Below, piece after piece: positions 1 through 9,247 of a stretch of 64,000 nt of DNA; positions within the stretch are counted from its first letter, which is position 1, and the number at the start of each line of letters is the position of its first letter. Origin of the DNA: Paraburkholderia tuberum STM678 (GTDB taxonomy: Bacteria; Pseudomonadota; Gammaproteobacteria; Burkholderiales; Burkholderiaceae); NCBI RefSeq assembly GCF_902833905.1, contig NZ_CADFGP010000017.1, positions 93,361 through 157,360 of the forward strand, given 5' to 3'. A program made the translations under genes and the position numbers. The notes beneath the pieces were generated by a model. The model had not been told where the DNA came from. It saw nothing but the letters and a program-made list of their open reading frames with translations, and did not search any database.

Positions 1-76
1 TTTCGCCAGCACAATCGACGAAACCCCTGCGCCAACGCTGCGACGACCGAAGGCGCCGGCACGCGCCGGAGGCGGC

Positions 77-907
77 GTGAAAGCCCCCGCGAATCGGTCG
101 GCCGAGGCCCCGTCAGAAGCCGCCGACTCCACCGCCCGCTGCCGGCGGCAACTGTTTCGGGGTAAATGGCTCCGGCGCGACATGCCGCGCGAGCGACTGA
201 TCGAGCAGGGCCCCGACGTGCTGTCGGACACCGAAATGATCGCGCTCGTGCTCGGCTCCGGCCTGCCCGGTCACGACGTGTTCAGCGTCGCGCGGGCGCT
301 GCTGGATCGCTTCGGCTCCCTGCGCACGATGCTCGATGCGACTTATGCGGACTTCGACGGCATTCGCGGCATCGGCCCCGCGAAAAAAGCGCAATTACTC
401 GCGATCATGGAAATGGCGCGTCGCTCGCTGGTCGACAAAATGCGCAAGCGCCCGCTAATGAATTCGCCCGAAGCGGTCGAAAGTTATCTGCGCCTTCTGA
501 TCGGCGGACAGCCGCAGGAGGTGTTCGTGTCGCTGTTTCTCGACGCCCGGCATCGGCTGATCCGCTGCGAGGAAAGCGCGCGCGGCTCGCTCACGCGCAT
601 GGCCGTGTATCCGCGCGAGATCGTGCGGCGGGCGCTCGCCGCGAACGCGGCCAGCCTGATCGTCGCGCATAATCATCCGTCCGGCGCCGTCGAGCCGAGT
701 GCCAGCGACTGCCGCCTCACGCAGACGCTGCGCGACGCGCTCGCGCTCGTCGATGTGCAGTTGATCGATCATCTGGTGATCGGCGCGGACACCGTATATT
801 CGTTCGCCCGCGCCGGCTGGCCGGGGCTCGCGCGCAAGCCCGCTCGAGCGCGGGAAGCGGAATGGCCGCCGTACGGCGCAGCGTCCCGCATCGCAAATAA
901 GGTTTGA
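77..907 (+). CDS. radC: RadC/JAB-domain protein
   Basis: RadC-family protein of 276 residues. The C-terminal half carries the JAB/MPN metalloprotease-like motif (AHNHPSG near residue 198, followed by a conserved Ser and Asp), and the N-terminal part contains a helix-hairpin-helix segment (GIRGIGPAKKAQL). The cellular role of RadC is unsettled; older claims of a DNA-repair role are weak. The GTG start is chosen because GGAGG lies at 68-72. An internal ATG at 182 begins the sequence MPRERLIEQG, which is where most homologues begin, so the first 35 residues may not be translated. It lies just upstream of rpmB, as in other Burkholderiaceae. Confidence 0.9.
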   Translation: MKAPANRSAEAPSEAADSTARCRRQLFRGKWLRRDMPRERLIEQGPDVLSDTEMIALVLGSGLPGHDVFSVARALLDRFGSLRTMLDATYADFDGIRGIGPAKKAQLLAIMEMARRSLVDKMRKRPLMNSPEAVESYLRLLIGGQPQEVFVSLFLDARHRLIRCEESARGSLTRMAVYPREIVRRALAANAASLIVAHNHPSGAVEPSASDCRLTQTLRDALALVDVQLIDHLVIGADTVYSFARAGWPGLARKPARAREAEWPPYGAASRIANKV

Positions 908-933
908 TTTTGCGGCTTTTTTTCTGCTAGAAT
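904..933 (+). promoter_or_regulatory. sigma70-type promoter for rpmB-rpmG
   Basis: TTGATT at 904-909 and TAGAAT at 928-933 are separated by 18 bases. The -35 box overlaps the radC stop codon. It would give a leader of about 175 bases before rpmB, matching a strongly expressed ribosomal protein operon. This is a pattern match only. Confidence 0.5.
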
Positions 934-1117
934 TCCGGTTTGCCTATTTCCAACCCCCTGTTCCGAAGCCATCAAGGCGTTCCGCAAAGGTCAGGCAGCT
1001 GTGGTAGCGAAGTGTCTCAATGCAAATTCGGCACAACTTCGCACACTTTCAGCGCGGCTCTTTTCGGGAAACTTTCACGGCGTTCGAACTCAGAATTAGC
1101 GTATTAGGAGTGCTCTC

Positions 1118-1351
1118 ATGGCACGCGTATGCCAAGTAACTGGGAAAGCGCCGATGAGCGGCAACAACGTTTCCCACGCGAACAACAAGACCAAGCGCCG
1201 GTTCCTGCCGAACCTGCAAAACCGCCGTATCTGGGTGGAAAGCGAAAACCGTTGGGTGCGTCTGCGCGTTTCGAACGCCGGCCTGCGCCTGATCGACAAG
1301 AACGGTATCGACGCTGTGCTCGCAGATTTGCGCGCACGCGGTGAAGCCTAA
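1118..1351 (+). CDS. rpmB: 50S ribosomal protein L28
   Basis: Ribosomal protein L28, a 77-residue component of the large subunit. The start MARVCQVTGK, the segment GNNVSHANNKTKRRF and the WVRLRVSNAGLR segment are diagnostic. The length is normal for a proteobacterial L28. It is the first gene of a two-gene operon with rpmG, which starts 10 bases after its stop codon. A ribosome binding site (AGGAG) lies just upstream. Confidence 0.98.
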   Translation: MARVCQVTGKAPMSGNNVSHANNKTKRRFLPNLQNRRIWVESENRWVRLRVSNAGLRLIDKNGIDAVLADLRARGEA

Positions 1352-1361
1352 GGAGTAAATC

Positions 1362-1529
1362 ATGGCGAAAGGCGCACGCGACAAGATCAAGCTGGAATCG
1401 ACCGCAGGCACGGGTCACTTCTACACGACCACGAAGAACAAACGCAACATGCCGGAAAAGATGCTGATCAAGAAATTTGATCCGGTCATCCGCAAGCACG
1501 TTGACTACAAGGAAACCAAGATCAAGTAA
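1362..1529 (+). CDS. rpmG: 50S ribosomal protein L33
   Basis: Ribosomal protein L33 of 55 residues, starting MAKGARDKIK and ending with YKETKIK. The gene starts at an ATG preceded by AGGAG (1351-1355) that overlaps the rpmB stop codon, so the two are translationally close. The TTTKNKRNMPEKM segment is typical of the family. It lacks the CXXC zinc-binding cysteines, so it is the zinc-independent form of L33. It is followed by a strong intrinsic terminator. Confidence 0.97.
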   Translation: MAKGARDKIKLESTAGTGHFYTTTKNKRNMPEKMLIKKFDPVIRKHVDYKETKIK

Positions 1530-1564
1530 TCTTGGCTCTCCAGCCTGACGAAGGCAAAAACATG

Positions 1565-1599
1565 AAAAGCCTCGCATTCGTGCGAGGCTTTTTTGTTTT
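1565..1599 (+). terminator. rpmBG terminator
   Basis: An inverted repeat (AAAGCCTCGCA, four-base loop TTCG, TGCGAGGCTTTT) is followed by a T-rich run. It is a textbook rho-independent terminator 35 bases after the rpmG stop. Confidence 0.9.
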
Positions 1600-1755
1600 T
1601 GCGCGGACCTCGCGATAGCTCCGCAAGGCGCACGCGAATCGCCCTATTCCGTTTGGCCAGCTTTCGCCAGGGCGATGCGGCGCGTATCCTTTGTCGTTTT
1701 CGCGGCGTGCGGTTCGCGCGCCGTCATCGCAAAACGAAAGACGGAGATGTAGGCA

Positions 1756-3354
1756 ATGGAATTCGATGTGGCGATTGTCGGTAGCGGTCTGGCTGGTTTG
1801 AGCGTCGCGCTCAATCTCGCGCAGACACGGCGCGTTGCTGTGATCGCCAAGCGATCGCTGACCGAAGGCGCGAGCGACTGGGCGCAAGGCGGCATCGCCG
1901 CGGTGCTCGATTCGGCGGACAGCGTCGAGAATCACGTGCGCGATACGCTGACCGCAGGCGGCGGCCTGTGCGACGAGGCGGCGACACGCTTTATCGTCGA
2001 GCATGGGCGCGCCGCGATCGAATGGCTGATCGGACAGGGCGTGCCGTTCACGAAAGACGAGGCCGCCGAACTGGGCTTTCATTTGACGCGCGAAGGCGGC
2101 CATAGCCATCGCCGGATCATTCACGCGGCCGACGCGACCGGCCATGCGGTCGTCGCCACGCTCAGCGAGCAGGTGCGCCAGCATCCGAACATCACGCTGT
2201 TCGAAGACCATCACGCAATCGACCTGATCACGTCCGAACGCCTCGGCCTGCCCGGCCGCCGCTGCCATGGTCTGTATGCGCTCGATCTGCAAAGCGGCCG
2301 CACCGTTACGATCGAAGCGCCGCATACGGTGCTCGCGACCGGCGGCGCCGGCAAGGTCTACCTGTACACGACCAACCCCGACACCGCGACCGGCGACGGC
2401 ATCGCGATGGCATGGCGCGCCGGCTGCCGCGTGTCGAACATGGAATTCATCCAGTTCCACCCGACGTGCCTGTTTCACCCGTACGCGAAGTCGTTCCTGA
2501 TTTCGGAAGCAGTGCGCGGCGAAGGCGGCATTCTGAAACTGCCGGATGGCACGCGCTTCATGCCCAATCACGACGAGCGCGCGGAGCTTGCGCCGCGCGA
2601 CATCGTCGCGCGGGCGATCGACTTCGAGATCAAGAAACGCGGCATTGATTGCGTGTACCTCGACATCAGCCACCAGCCGGCCGCGTTCCTGCACGAGCAT
2701 TTCCCGACGATCCTGGCGCGCTGCCTCGAGTTCGGCATCGACATCACGAAGGAGCCGATTCCAGTGGTACCGGCCGCGCATTACACGTGCGGCGGCGTCG
2801 TCACCGATCTGGCGGGCCGCACCGATCTCGCGGGTCTCTACGCAGTCGGCGAAACGTCCTGCACCGGCCTGCACGGCGCGAACCGACTTGCCAGCAATTC
2901 GCTGCTCGAATGCCTCGTGACCGGCCGCTCCGCCGCCAAGGCGATCGAAGCAGAAGGCTTCGCTGCCGCCGTTCACGCGCCGCTGCCGGCCTGGGACGAA
3001 AGCCGCGTGTCCGATCCGGACGAGGAGGTCGTGGTCGCGCACAACTGGGACGAACTGCGCCGGCTGATGTGGAACTACGTCGGTATCGTGCGCACCGACA
3101 AGCGACTCGAGCGCGCGAAGCATCGGCTCGCGTTGCTGCGCGACGAGATCCACGAGTACTACGCGAACTTCAAGGTGAGCCGCGATCTGCTGGAACTGCG
3201 CAATCTGGTCGATGTGGCGTCGCTGATCGTGGACAGCGCGCGCTCGCGGCGCGAAAGCCGCGGCCTGCATTTCAGCCGCGACTGGCCGTCCACATTACCC
3301 AAGGCGCTACCGACGGTGCTCACGCCGGAGTATGTACGCAGGCCGAATACCTGA
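1756..3354 (+). CDS. nadB: L-aspartate oxidase
   Basis: FAD-dependent L-aspartate oxidase, 532 residues, first enzyme of de novo NAD synthesis; it oxidises aspartate to iminoaspartate, which NadA uses. An N-terminal FAD-binding motif (VAIVGSGLAGLS, residues 5-16) is followed by the SDWAQGGIAA and TREGGHSHRRI segments. Substrate-site segments FIQFHPT (near 232), HYTCGGV (near 342) and LHGANRLASNSLLE (near 371) are present, as in the fumarate reductase/succinate dehydrogenase flavoprotein superfamily. A GGAG lies upstream of the ATG. It converges on the nadA-nadC operon, so all three enzymes leading to nicotinate mononucleotide are clustered. Confidence 0.97.
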   Translation: MEFDVAIVGSGLAGLSVALNLAQTRRVAVIAKRSLTEGASDWAQGGIAAVLDSADSVENHVRDTLTAGGGLCDEAATRFIVEHGRAAIEWLIGQGVPFTKDEAAELGFHLTREGGHSHRRIIHAADATGHAVVATLSEQVRQHPNITLFEDHHAIDLITSERLGLPGRRCHGLYALDLQSGRTVTIEAPHTVLATGGAGKVYLYTTNPDTATGDGIAMAWRAGCRVSNMEFIQFHPTCLFHPYAKSFLISEAVRGEGGILKLPDGTRFMPNHDERAELAPRDIVARAIDFEIKKRGIDCVYLDISHQPAAFLHEHFPTILARCLEFGIDITKEPIPVVPAAHYTCGGVVTDLAGRTDLAGLYAVGETSCTGLHGANRLASNSLLECLVTGRSAAKAIEAEGFAAAVHAPLPAWDESRVSDPDEEVVVAHNWDELRRLMWNYVGIVRTDKRLERAKHRLALLRDEIHEYYANFKVSRDLLELRNLVDVASLIVDSARSRRESRGLHFSRDWPSTLPKALPTVLTPEYVRRPNT

Positions 3355-3396
3355 CAGCCTTGGGCCGAAATACACGCTGAAACGACGCCACAAACG

Positions 3397-3434
3397 ACAA
3401 GGCCATTGCCGGTAAGCTCTGGCAATGGCCTTGT
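3397..3434. terminator. hairpin between convergent nadB and nadC
   Basis: A perfect 14-base inverted repeat (ACAAGGCCATTGCC at 3397-3410 and its complement at 3421-3434) with a 10-base loop sits between the convergent stop codons. It probably ends transcription from both sides, although the T tracts are short. Confidence 0.6.
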
Positions 3435-3478
3435 TAAGTCGTCACGAGCGTCGACTGTCGCGCTAGAACGCGCGGCGC

Positions 3479-4402
3479 TCAAACGATCCGCATCGAGTAG
3501 TCGGTCGCGCGCACGTCTTTGGTCAGTGCGCCAATCGACACGCGATCCACGCCAGTCTCCGCGATCGTGCCCACGGTCTCGAAATTCACGCCGCCGGACA
3601 CTTCGAGCACCGCGCGCCCGGCCGTGATGCGAACCGCGTCGCGCATCATGTCAAACGAGAAGTTGTCGAGCAGGATCGACTGCGCGCCATGCGCGAGCGC
3701 GGTTTCCAGTTGTTCGAGCGTTTCGACTTCGATCTGGATCGGCACGCCCGCATTCAACGCGAGCGCCGCGTCCATCGCCGCGCCCACGCCGCCGGCCGCG
3801 GCGATATGGTTTTCCTTGATCAGAATGCCGTCGTACAGCGCGAGCCGCTGGTTCGCACCGCCGCCGATGCGCACCGCGTACTTCTGCGCGAGCCGTAAGC
3901 CCGGGAGCGTCTTGCGCGTATCGAGAACGCGCGCGTGCGTGTGAGCAATCGCGTCGACATAGCGGCGCGTCGCGCTCGCCACGCCCGACAGCAGCTGCAG
4001 GAAATTCATCGCGTTGCGCTCGGCGGTCAGCAGCGCGCGCACCGGCCCGCGAAGATCGCAGACCGTCGTGTCGGCGCTCATGCGGTCGCCCTCGCGGTAA
4101 CGCCATTGAACTACGATGCGAGGATCGACCGCGCGCATCACCGCGTCGAACCACGGCACGCCGCACAGTACCGCTTCCTCGCGCACGATGATGCGCGCGT
4201 CGCGAACGTCATCGGCAGGCACGAGGCGGCCGGTCTGATCGCCGGTGCCGATATCTTCGGCGAGTGCATCGGCGACATTGCGTGCGAGCGCCGCGTCGAA
4301 CGCCACGCCATATTGCGCGTGAATCGCCGCGAAAAGCGGCGACACTGCGTCGGCCCCTTCGCGCGCCACTACCTGCTCAGGCGCCTTCTCCACCACCTTC
4401 AT
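3479..4402 (-). CDS. nadC: nicotinate-nucleotide diphosphorylase (carboxylating)
   Basis: Quinolinate phosphoribosyltransferase, 307 residues, which turns quinolinate and PRPP into nicotinate mononucleotide with loss of CO2. The family segments EDIGTGDQT, TAERNAMNFLQLLSG, DTRKTLPGLR, GGGANQRLALYDGILIKENH and LDNF are all present. The start is the ATG at 4402-4400, giving MKVVEKAPEQ; it overlaps the nadA stop by one base (TAATG), so translation is coupled. The reading frame stays open far upstream inside nadA, but that part is antisense-like noise in another frame. Confidence 0.97.
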   Translation of the reverse strand: MKVVEKAPEQVVAREGADAVSPLFAAIHAQYGVAFDAALARNVADALAEDIGTGDQTGRLVPADDVRDARIIVREEAVLCGVPWFDAVMRAVDPRIVVQWRYREGDRMSADTTVCDLRGPVRALLTAERNAMNFLQLLSGVASATRRYVDAIAHTHARVLDTRKTLPGLRLAQKYAVRIGGGANQRLALYDGILIKENHIAAAGGVGAAMDAALALNAGVPIQIEVETLEQLETALAHGAQSILLDNFSFDMMRDAVRITAGRAVLEVSGGVNFETVGTIAETGVDRVSIGALTKDVRATDYSMRIV

Positions 4403-5544
4403 TACGCTGCCCCCACATTCGAATACAGTTGCGCGTCGCGCGCGAGATCGCCGCTCGCCTGCACGCGCTTCTTGTGACGCGCCGCGAAATCGAGCATGCG
4501 ATCGATCGGCAGACGCGCACGCTCGCCGATCCCACGCTCGACGAAGATTTCGTTGTGGCCGCGCTCGAGCACATCGGCCAGATTGGCGAGTCCGTTCATC
4601 GCCATCCACGGGCAATGCGCGCAGCTCTTGCAGGTCGCGCTGTTGCCGGCCGTCGGCGCGGCAATCAGCGTCTTGCCGGGCGCGGCGAGTTGCATCTTGT
4701 GCAGGATGCCGAGGTCGGTCGCGACGATGAAGTGCGTCGCGTCGAGCTTCTGCGCGGCGTCGATCAACTGCGTGGTCGAGCCGACCACGTCCGCCTGGGC
4801 GATCACGTTGGCCGGCGACTCCGGATGCACGAGCACCTTCGCGTGCGGATAATCGGCGCGCAGCAGATCGAGTTCGATGCCCTTGAATTCGTCGTGCACG
4901 AGGCACGAGCCCTGCCACATCAGCATGTCCGCGCCGGTCTTGCCCTGGATGTAGCTGCCGAGATGACGGTCCGGCGCCCAGATGATCTTCTCGCCGCGCG
5001 CATGCAGATCGGCGACGATCTCCAACCCGATCGACGACGTTACCATCCAGTCCGCGCGCGCCTTCACGGCCGCGCTCGTGTTCGCGTACACGACCACCGT
5101 GCGGTCCGGGTGTGCGTCGCAGAACGCCGAGAACTCGTCGACCGGACAACCGAGGTCGAGCGAACAGGTCGCATCCAGATCCGGCATCAGAATGCGCTTG
5201 TCTGGACTGAGGATTTTTGCGGTCTCGCCCATGAAGCGCACGCCCGCGACCACCAGCGTCTGCGCCTCGTGATCGCGGCCGAAGCGCGCCATTTCCAGCG
5301 AATCGGCCACGCAACCGCCGGTTTCGTCGGCGAGTTCCTGCAATTCGGCGTCGACATAATAGTGCGCGACCAGCACCGCTTTCTCGCGCTTGAGTAATTC
5401 GCGAATGCGCGCCTTCAGCGCCCGCTTTTCTTCCGCCGACGGCGTCTCGGGCACCTTCGCCCACGCCTGCCCGATCCCGCAGGTCGTGCCCTGCGCCTGT
5501 GGCCGATCGTATTCGACGGTCTTGATCGCCCGCTGCTCCATCAT
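4402..5544 (-). CDS. nadA: quinolinate synthase A
   Basis: Quinolinate synthase, 380 residues, a [4Fe-4S] enzyme that condenses iminoaspartate with dihydroxyacetone phosphate. Cluster-binding cysteines fall in ATCSLDLGCP, GSCLVHDEF and CKSCAHCPWM, and the substrate segments VAHYYVDAELQELAD and SSIGLEIV are conserved. Two ATG codons occur in tandem at 5544 and 5541, preceded by AGAGGA, so the start is placed at 5544 rather than at the longer open frame extending to 5634. First gene of the nadA-nadC operon, convergent with nadB. Confidence 0.95.
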   Translation of the reverse strand: MMEQRAIKTVEYDRPQAQGTTCGIGQAWAKVPETPSAEEKRALKARIRELLKREKAVLVAHYYVDAELQELADETGGCVADSLEMARFGRDHEAQTLVVAGVRFMGETAKILSPDKRILMPDLDATCSLDLGCPVDEFSAFCDAHPDRTVVVYANTSAAVKARADWMVTSSIGLEIVADLHARGEKIIWAPDRHLGSYIQGKTGADMLMWQGSCLVHDEFKGIELDLLRADYPHAKVLVHPESPANVIAQADVVGSTTQLIDAAQKLDATHFIVATDLGILHKMQLAAPGKTLIAAPTAGNSATCKSCAHCPWMAMNGLANLADVLERGHNEIFVERGIGERARLPIDRMLDFAARHKKRVQASGDLARDAQLYSNVGAA

Positions 5545-5621
5545 GTCCTCTGCCCTCACCTGGCCGCCGCGGCTTGCCGCTCGCGCTACACATGCGATGC
5601 TTTTCCACGGCCCAAAAACGC

Positions 5622-5645
5622 AAAACCCCGCCAACGCGGGGTTTT
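5622..5645 (-). terminator. terminator of the desaturase gene
   Basis: AAAACCCCG and CGGGGTTTT arms around a short loop form a hairpin 27 bases beyond the desaturase stop codon. On the minus strand the stem ends in a T run, so it insulates nadA from read-through. Confidence 0.8.
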
Positions 5646-5671
5646 GTGACGTTCTGAAATTTTAATGGATT

Positions 5672-6868
5672 TCAGGCATAGCGACGCAGTCGCATCGCGA
5701 AGTCTTGCAGCGCCTTGATACCGCTCTGCTCTGCGCGATGGCACCAGTCCTGCAATTGCACCAGCAATTGCTCGCGCGACGCGTTGGAGCGCTCCCACAT
5801 CGCCGCCAGTTCGTTGCGCATGTCGATGTAGGTCTTCAGCTTCTGGCTGTTCGCGAAAATCTGCGGCAGCTGGAGCTTCTGCGGCTCGTTCAGGCCCGCC
5901 TCTTCCTTGTGGAACCAGCTGCGCGCACCACGCATCACCTGATACTTTTCGCGCGCGCCGACTTCCTTCAGATGCGCGAGCTCCTGGCGGTATGCGCGCT
6001 TGATCGCTTTCGCGTAACGCGCCATCACTTCGTAGCGGTTCGCGAGCACGGCCTGCAGCGTGTCCTGATCGAGCACGAGCTTGCCGGTGGTCAGGCGCGG
6101 CGTCGGTGCGACCTTCTTCACTTTGGCCAGACGAAACGCCTGCATGATGCGGATGTACATCCAGCCAATGTCGAACTCGTACCACTTGTTCGACAGCTTC
6201 GCCGACGTCGCATACGTGTGGTGATTGTTATGCAGCTCTTCGCCACCGATGATGATGCCCCACGGGAAAATGTTGGTGCTCGCATCCGACGAATTGAAGT
6301 TGCGATAGCCCCAGAAGTGCGCGAGGCCGTTGACCACGCCCGCGGCCCAGAAAGGGATCCACACCATCTGCACGGCCCAGATGGTCAGGCCGACGACGCC
6401 GAACAGCGCGACGTTGATCACCATCATGAGGCTCACGCCGAGAATCGGGTACTTCGTGTAGACGTTGCGCTCCATCCAGTCGTTCGGCGTACCGTGACTG
6501 AACTTGCGCATCGTTTCTTCGTTTTTCGCTTCGGTGCGATAGAGCTCGGCGCCTTCGAGCAGCACCTTCCAGATGCCGCGCGTCTGCGGGCTGTGCGGAT
6601 CCTCTTCGGTCTCGCATTTCGCGTGGTGCTTGCGGTGAATCGCGGCCCACTGGCCGGTCAGCATGCCGGTGGTCATCCACAACCAGAAGCGGAAAAAATG
6701 ACTGGCGATCGGGTGCAGATCCAGCGCGCGATGCGCCTGGCAGCGATGCAGATAGACGGTCACGCCGATAATCGTGATGTGCGTCACGATCAGCGTGTAC
6801 ACGACGAGTTGCCACCACGAGAAACGCAGCAGCCCGTGGGCAAGGAAATCGAGCAAAGAATTCAACAA
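5672..6868 (-). CDS. DesA-family acyl-lipid/acyl-CoA desaturase
   Basis: Membrane fatty-acid desaturase of 398 residues. The three histidine clusters that bind the di-iron centre are HRCQAHR (residues 41-47), HRKHH (78-82) and HNNHH (near 215). Hydrophobic segments around residues 17-40, 58-76 and 140-180 fit the usual four-helix membrane topology. By family it introduces a cis double bond, most likely delta-9, into saturated acyl chains, adjusting membrane fluidity. A charged 120-residue C-terminal extension (from about 275) is common in betaproteobacterial members and has no clear function. It stands alone with its own terminator. Confidence 0.9.
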   Translation of the reverse strand: MLNSLLDFLAHGLLRFSWWQLVVYTLIVTHITIIGVTVYLHRCQAHRALDLHPIASHFFRFWLWMTTGMLTGQWAAIHRKHHAKCETEEDPHSPQTRGIWKVLLEGAELYRTEAKNEETMRKFSHGTPNDWMERNVYTKYPILGVSLMMVINVALFGVVGLTIWAVQMVWIPFWAAGVVNGLAHFWGYRNFNSSDASTNIFPWGIIIGGEELHNNHHTYATSAKLSNKWYEFDIGWMYIRIMQAFRLAKVKKVAPTPRLTTGKLVLDQDTLQAVLANRYEVMARYAKAIKRAYRQELAHLKEVGAREKYQVMRGARSWFHKEEAGLNEPQKLQLPQIFANSQKLKTYIDMRNELAAMWERSNASREQLLVQLQDWCHRAEQSGIKALQDFAMRLRRYA

Positions 6869-6956
6869 GGTAAGTTACCTGCAGAACGAGAGATACGAAG
6901 CACACGCGGCGCGCGTGTCATGAAAGTGAAAGCATACAGCGGGATAGGACGATATT

Positions 6957-7960
6957 CTACTTGAAGGGTTCCAAGTGTTTGTAACAAATAGGGATTTTTT
7001 GTGCGCTATCAAGTCGATAGCGATTGCCTGGGCACTGGCGCATGCCTTGGCGCGGCGCGAAACGGGGCTTAACGGCCGTCGTTGGCGGCACGGTCGGCGG
7101 GCCTGAGCGCCGGATCGGGGTGGTGTCGGAATCCGGATCGGTCATCGCCACCGGGTGCGGCATTGCGCCGCTTGCCTGACCGACGATGCGCACCTCGCGT
7201 TGCGGGAGCGCAATAGTGATGCCGTGCTCGGAAAAGAGACGCCAGATATTGCAGTTGACGGTCGAGAGCACGCCACGCGTGCCGCTCGCCGCGTCTTCGA
7301 TCCGGAAACCCAACTCGAGATTGATGCCGTCCCGGCCAAAGCCGACCAGAAATGGCGTCGGCGCCGGTTCGCGCAGCACCCGCGGCACGTCGGCGGCGGC
7401 CTGGGCGAGGAGCGTCATATGCGCATTACCGACGCCAAAGCTCACGCTGTCCATCCACGCGATCACGGCGTTCTGAATGCCCAACAGCGTGAGTACCATG
7501 CCGATCCACACGACCACCGACACGATCTTCTCGACGAGAAACAGCCACCGATGCTCGCCACCTTCGCGGTTGAACACCCGCCGAAGAAGAACACGATGTA
7601 GATCAGCCCAATGCCGGCGAGCGGCACCAGCGCCAGATCGAGCAGCGCGGTGTCCATGAACTGGCCGGCGATCGCCCGCGCGAGCCACACCAGTGCCGCG
7701 CCGATCAGCGGAAAAGCCGCCCGGTCGAGGCTTTCCATGCCGAAACGCAGGCTCTCGTCGCGCGTCGATTGCGGCCGCTTGATGCGGCGGCGCAGCGTCC
7801 GCGCGAGCAGCCACGCGACGAGAAGCGTCGCAAGCAGGATCGCGACCTGCCACAGCATCACGCGCTGACCGAAGTCGCGGGCGATGTCGCCGAACATGTG
7901 GGTAAAGTCGTATGCATGGATGTCGCCGGAATGGCCGGCGCGCGCGGATTCATCCGCCAA
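6957..7960 (-). pseudogene. decayed MscS-family mechanosensitive channel
   Basis: Two overlapping minus-strand frames together spell parts of one MscS-type small-conductance channel. The upstream frame (start at 7897 or 7960) gives N-terminal membrane helices (MLWQVAILLATLLVAWLLA, then LIYIVFFF). Around 7578-7592 the reading shifts to a second frame (RRVFNREGGEHRWLFLVEKI...VIAWMDSVSFGVG). That frame then jumps near 7420-7435 straight to the cytosolic C-terminal domain (VLREPAPTPFLVGFG, INLELGFRIED, FSEHGITIALPQREVRIVG). The pore helix and beta domain that normally lie between, roughly 130-150 residues, are missing. The gene therefore carries both a frameshift and an internal deletion and should be non-functional. 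A low-complexity Pro/Arg tail runs on to 6957. Confidence 0.8.
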
Positions 7961-7987
7961 TCCGCGCGCCGGCCTGCAGCCGGTTGC

Positions 7988-9247
7988 CTAGCTCTGGCGC
8001 TCGAGCACGGCGGCGAAAAAGCCGTCGGTCGCGTGGCGGTGCGGCCACAGCGACAGGTAGTCGCCCATCTCCAGCTCGATACGCTGCTCGGCAAGGACGT
8101 CGCGCGCCGGCACCAGCGCGAAATCAGGGTGATCGGCGAGGAACTGCTGCACGACCGCCTCGTTTTCGGCTTCGAGAATCGAGCACGTAGCATAGACGAG
8201 CCGGCCGCCCTTCTTCACGAGACGCGCCGCGCTCGTGAGAATCGACGCCTGCTTCGGCGCCAGCTCGGCGACCGACTCCGGCGACTGGCGCCACTTCAGA
8301 TCCGGGTTGCGGCGCAGCGTGCCGAGGCCGCTGCACGGTGCATCGACGAGCACGCGGTCGATCTTGCCAGCCAGACGCTTGATCTTCGCGTCGTGTTCGC
8401 TGTCGATCAGCACCGGGTTCACGTTCGACAGGCCGCTGCGCGCGAGACGCGGCTTCAGCTTCGCGAGACGCCGCTCGGAGATATCGAACGCGTAGAGCCG
8501 GCCGGTCGAGCGCATTGCCGCGCCGAGCGCCAGCGTCTTGCCGCCCGCGCCCGCACAGAAATCGACGATCATCTCGCCGCGCCGAGGTGCGACCAGCGAG
8601 CACAGCAGCTGGCTGCCCTCGTCCTGCACTTCGAGCCAGCCCTGCTGGAACGCGTCGAGCTTGGTGAGCGCCGGCTTGCCGACCACGCGCACCCCGAGCG
8701 GCGCGAACGGCGTCGCGCCCGCCTCGATGCCCGCCTTCGACAGCGCACCCAGCACGTCGTCGCGGCTCGCCTTGATCGGGTTCGCGCGCAGATCGAGCGG
8801 CGCCGGGTAGTTCAGCGCGGCGGCCAGCTGCGCGAGCTCGGCGGCCTCGAAGCGCGAGCTGAGCGCCTGGCTGATCCAGTCGGGCAGGTTCAGGCGAATC
8901 CGCAGCGGCAGGCTTTCCGGGTCGATCTTCGCCACGTGTTCGAGCCACGTCGCCTCGGCCTCGGTGACGAACGGCTTGAGCGCCGAGCGTCCGGCCGTCT
9001 GCATCAGGCCCAGCAGCGCCATGCGGCGCGCGGGGCTGCCAGTGCCGCTTTCGGCCAGATGCGCGAACTCCATCCGGCGGCGCAGCACGGCGAACACCGC
9101 CTCGGCGATCACGCCGCGCTCGGCGTGCCCGAGCTTCGGATGCGCGCGGAAGAAGCGGCTCGTGGCGGCGTCGGCGGGGCCGTTCAGCCGCAGCACTTCG
9201 GCCAGCAGCGTTTCAGTTTGTCCAATCAGGAAACCATGCAATCTCAT
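7988..9247 (-). CDS. RsmB/NOP-family RNA 5-methylcytosine methyltransferase
   Basis: SAM-dependent RNA (cytosine-5)-methyltransferase of the RsmB/NOL1/NOP2/Sun family, 419 residues. The SAM site reads DFCAGAGGKTLALG, and both catalytic-region cysteines are present: DAPCSGLGTLRRNPDLKW (motif IV, catalytic aspartate and proline-cysteine) and YATCSILEAENE (motif VI). The N-terminal helical part resembles a reduced NusB-like region. Starting at 9247 gives an ATGA overlap with the purN stop. The longer open frame to 9283 lacks a better start. Its exact rRNA target cannot be read from the sequence, so no symbol is given; a canonical rsmB is usually elsewhere, next to fmt. Confidence 0.9.
   Translation of the reverse strand: MRLHGFLIGQTETLLAEVLRLNGPADAATSRFFRAHPKLGHAERGVIAEAVFAVLRRRMEFAHLAESGTGSPARRMALLGLMQTAGRSALKPFVTEAEATWLEHVAKIDPESLPLRIRLNLPDWISQALSSRFEAAELAQLAAALNYPAPLDLRANPIKASRDDVLGALSKAGIEAGATPFAPLGVRVVGKPALTKLDAFQQGWLEVQDEGSQLLCSLVAPRRGEMIVDFCAGAGGKTLALGAAMRSTGRLYAFDISERRLAKLKPRLARSGLSNVNPVLIDSEHDAKIKRLAGKIDRVLVDAPCSGLGTLRRNPDLKWRQSPESVAELAPKQASILTSAARLVKKGGRLVYATCSILEAENEAVVQQFLADHPDFALVPARDVLAEQRIELEMGDYLSLWPHRHATDGFFAAVLERQS

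Noticed and set aside
1..76. GC-rich inverted repeat at the left edge
   Set aside because: GGCGCCGG/GCGCCGG repeat lacks a T tract and the upstream gene is outside the window, so no call is made.
4403..5623. Upstream extension of the nadC frame into one very long protein
   Set aside because: The frame is open by GC bias through nadA in a different frame, but it reads as Arg/Gly-rich noise; nadC starts at 4402 with a TAATG overlap.
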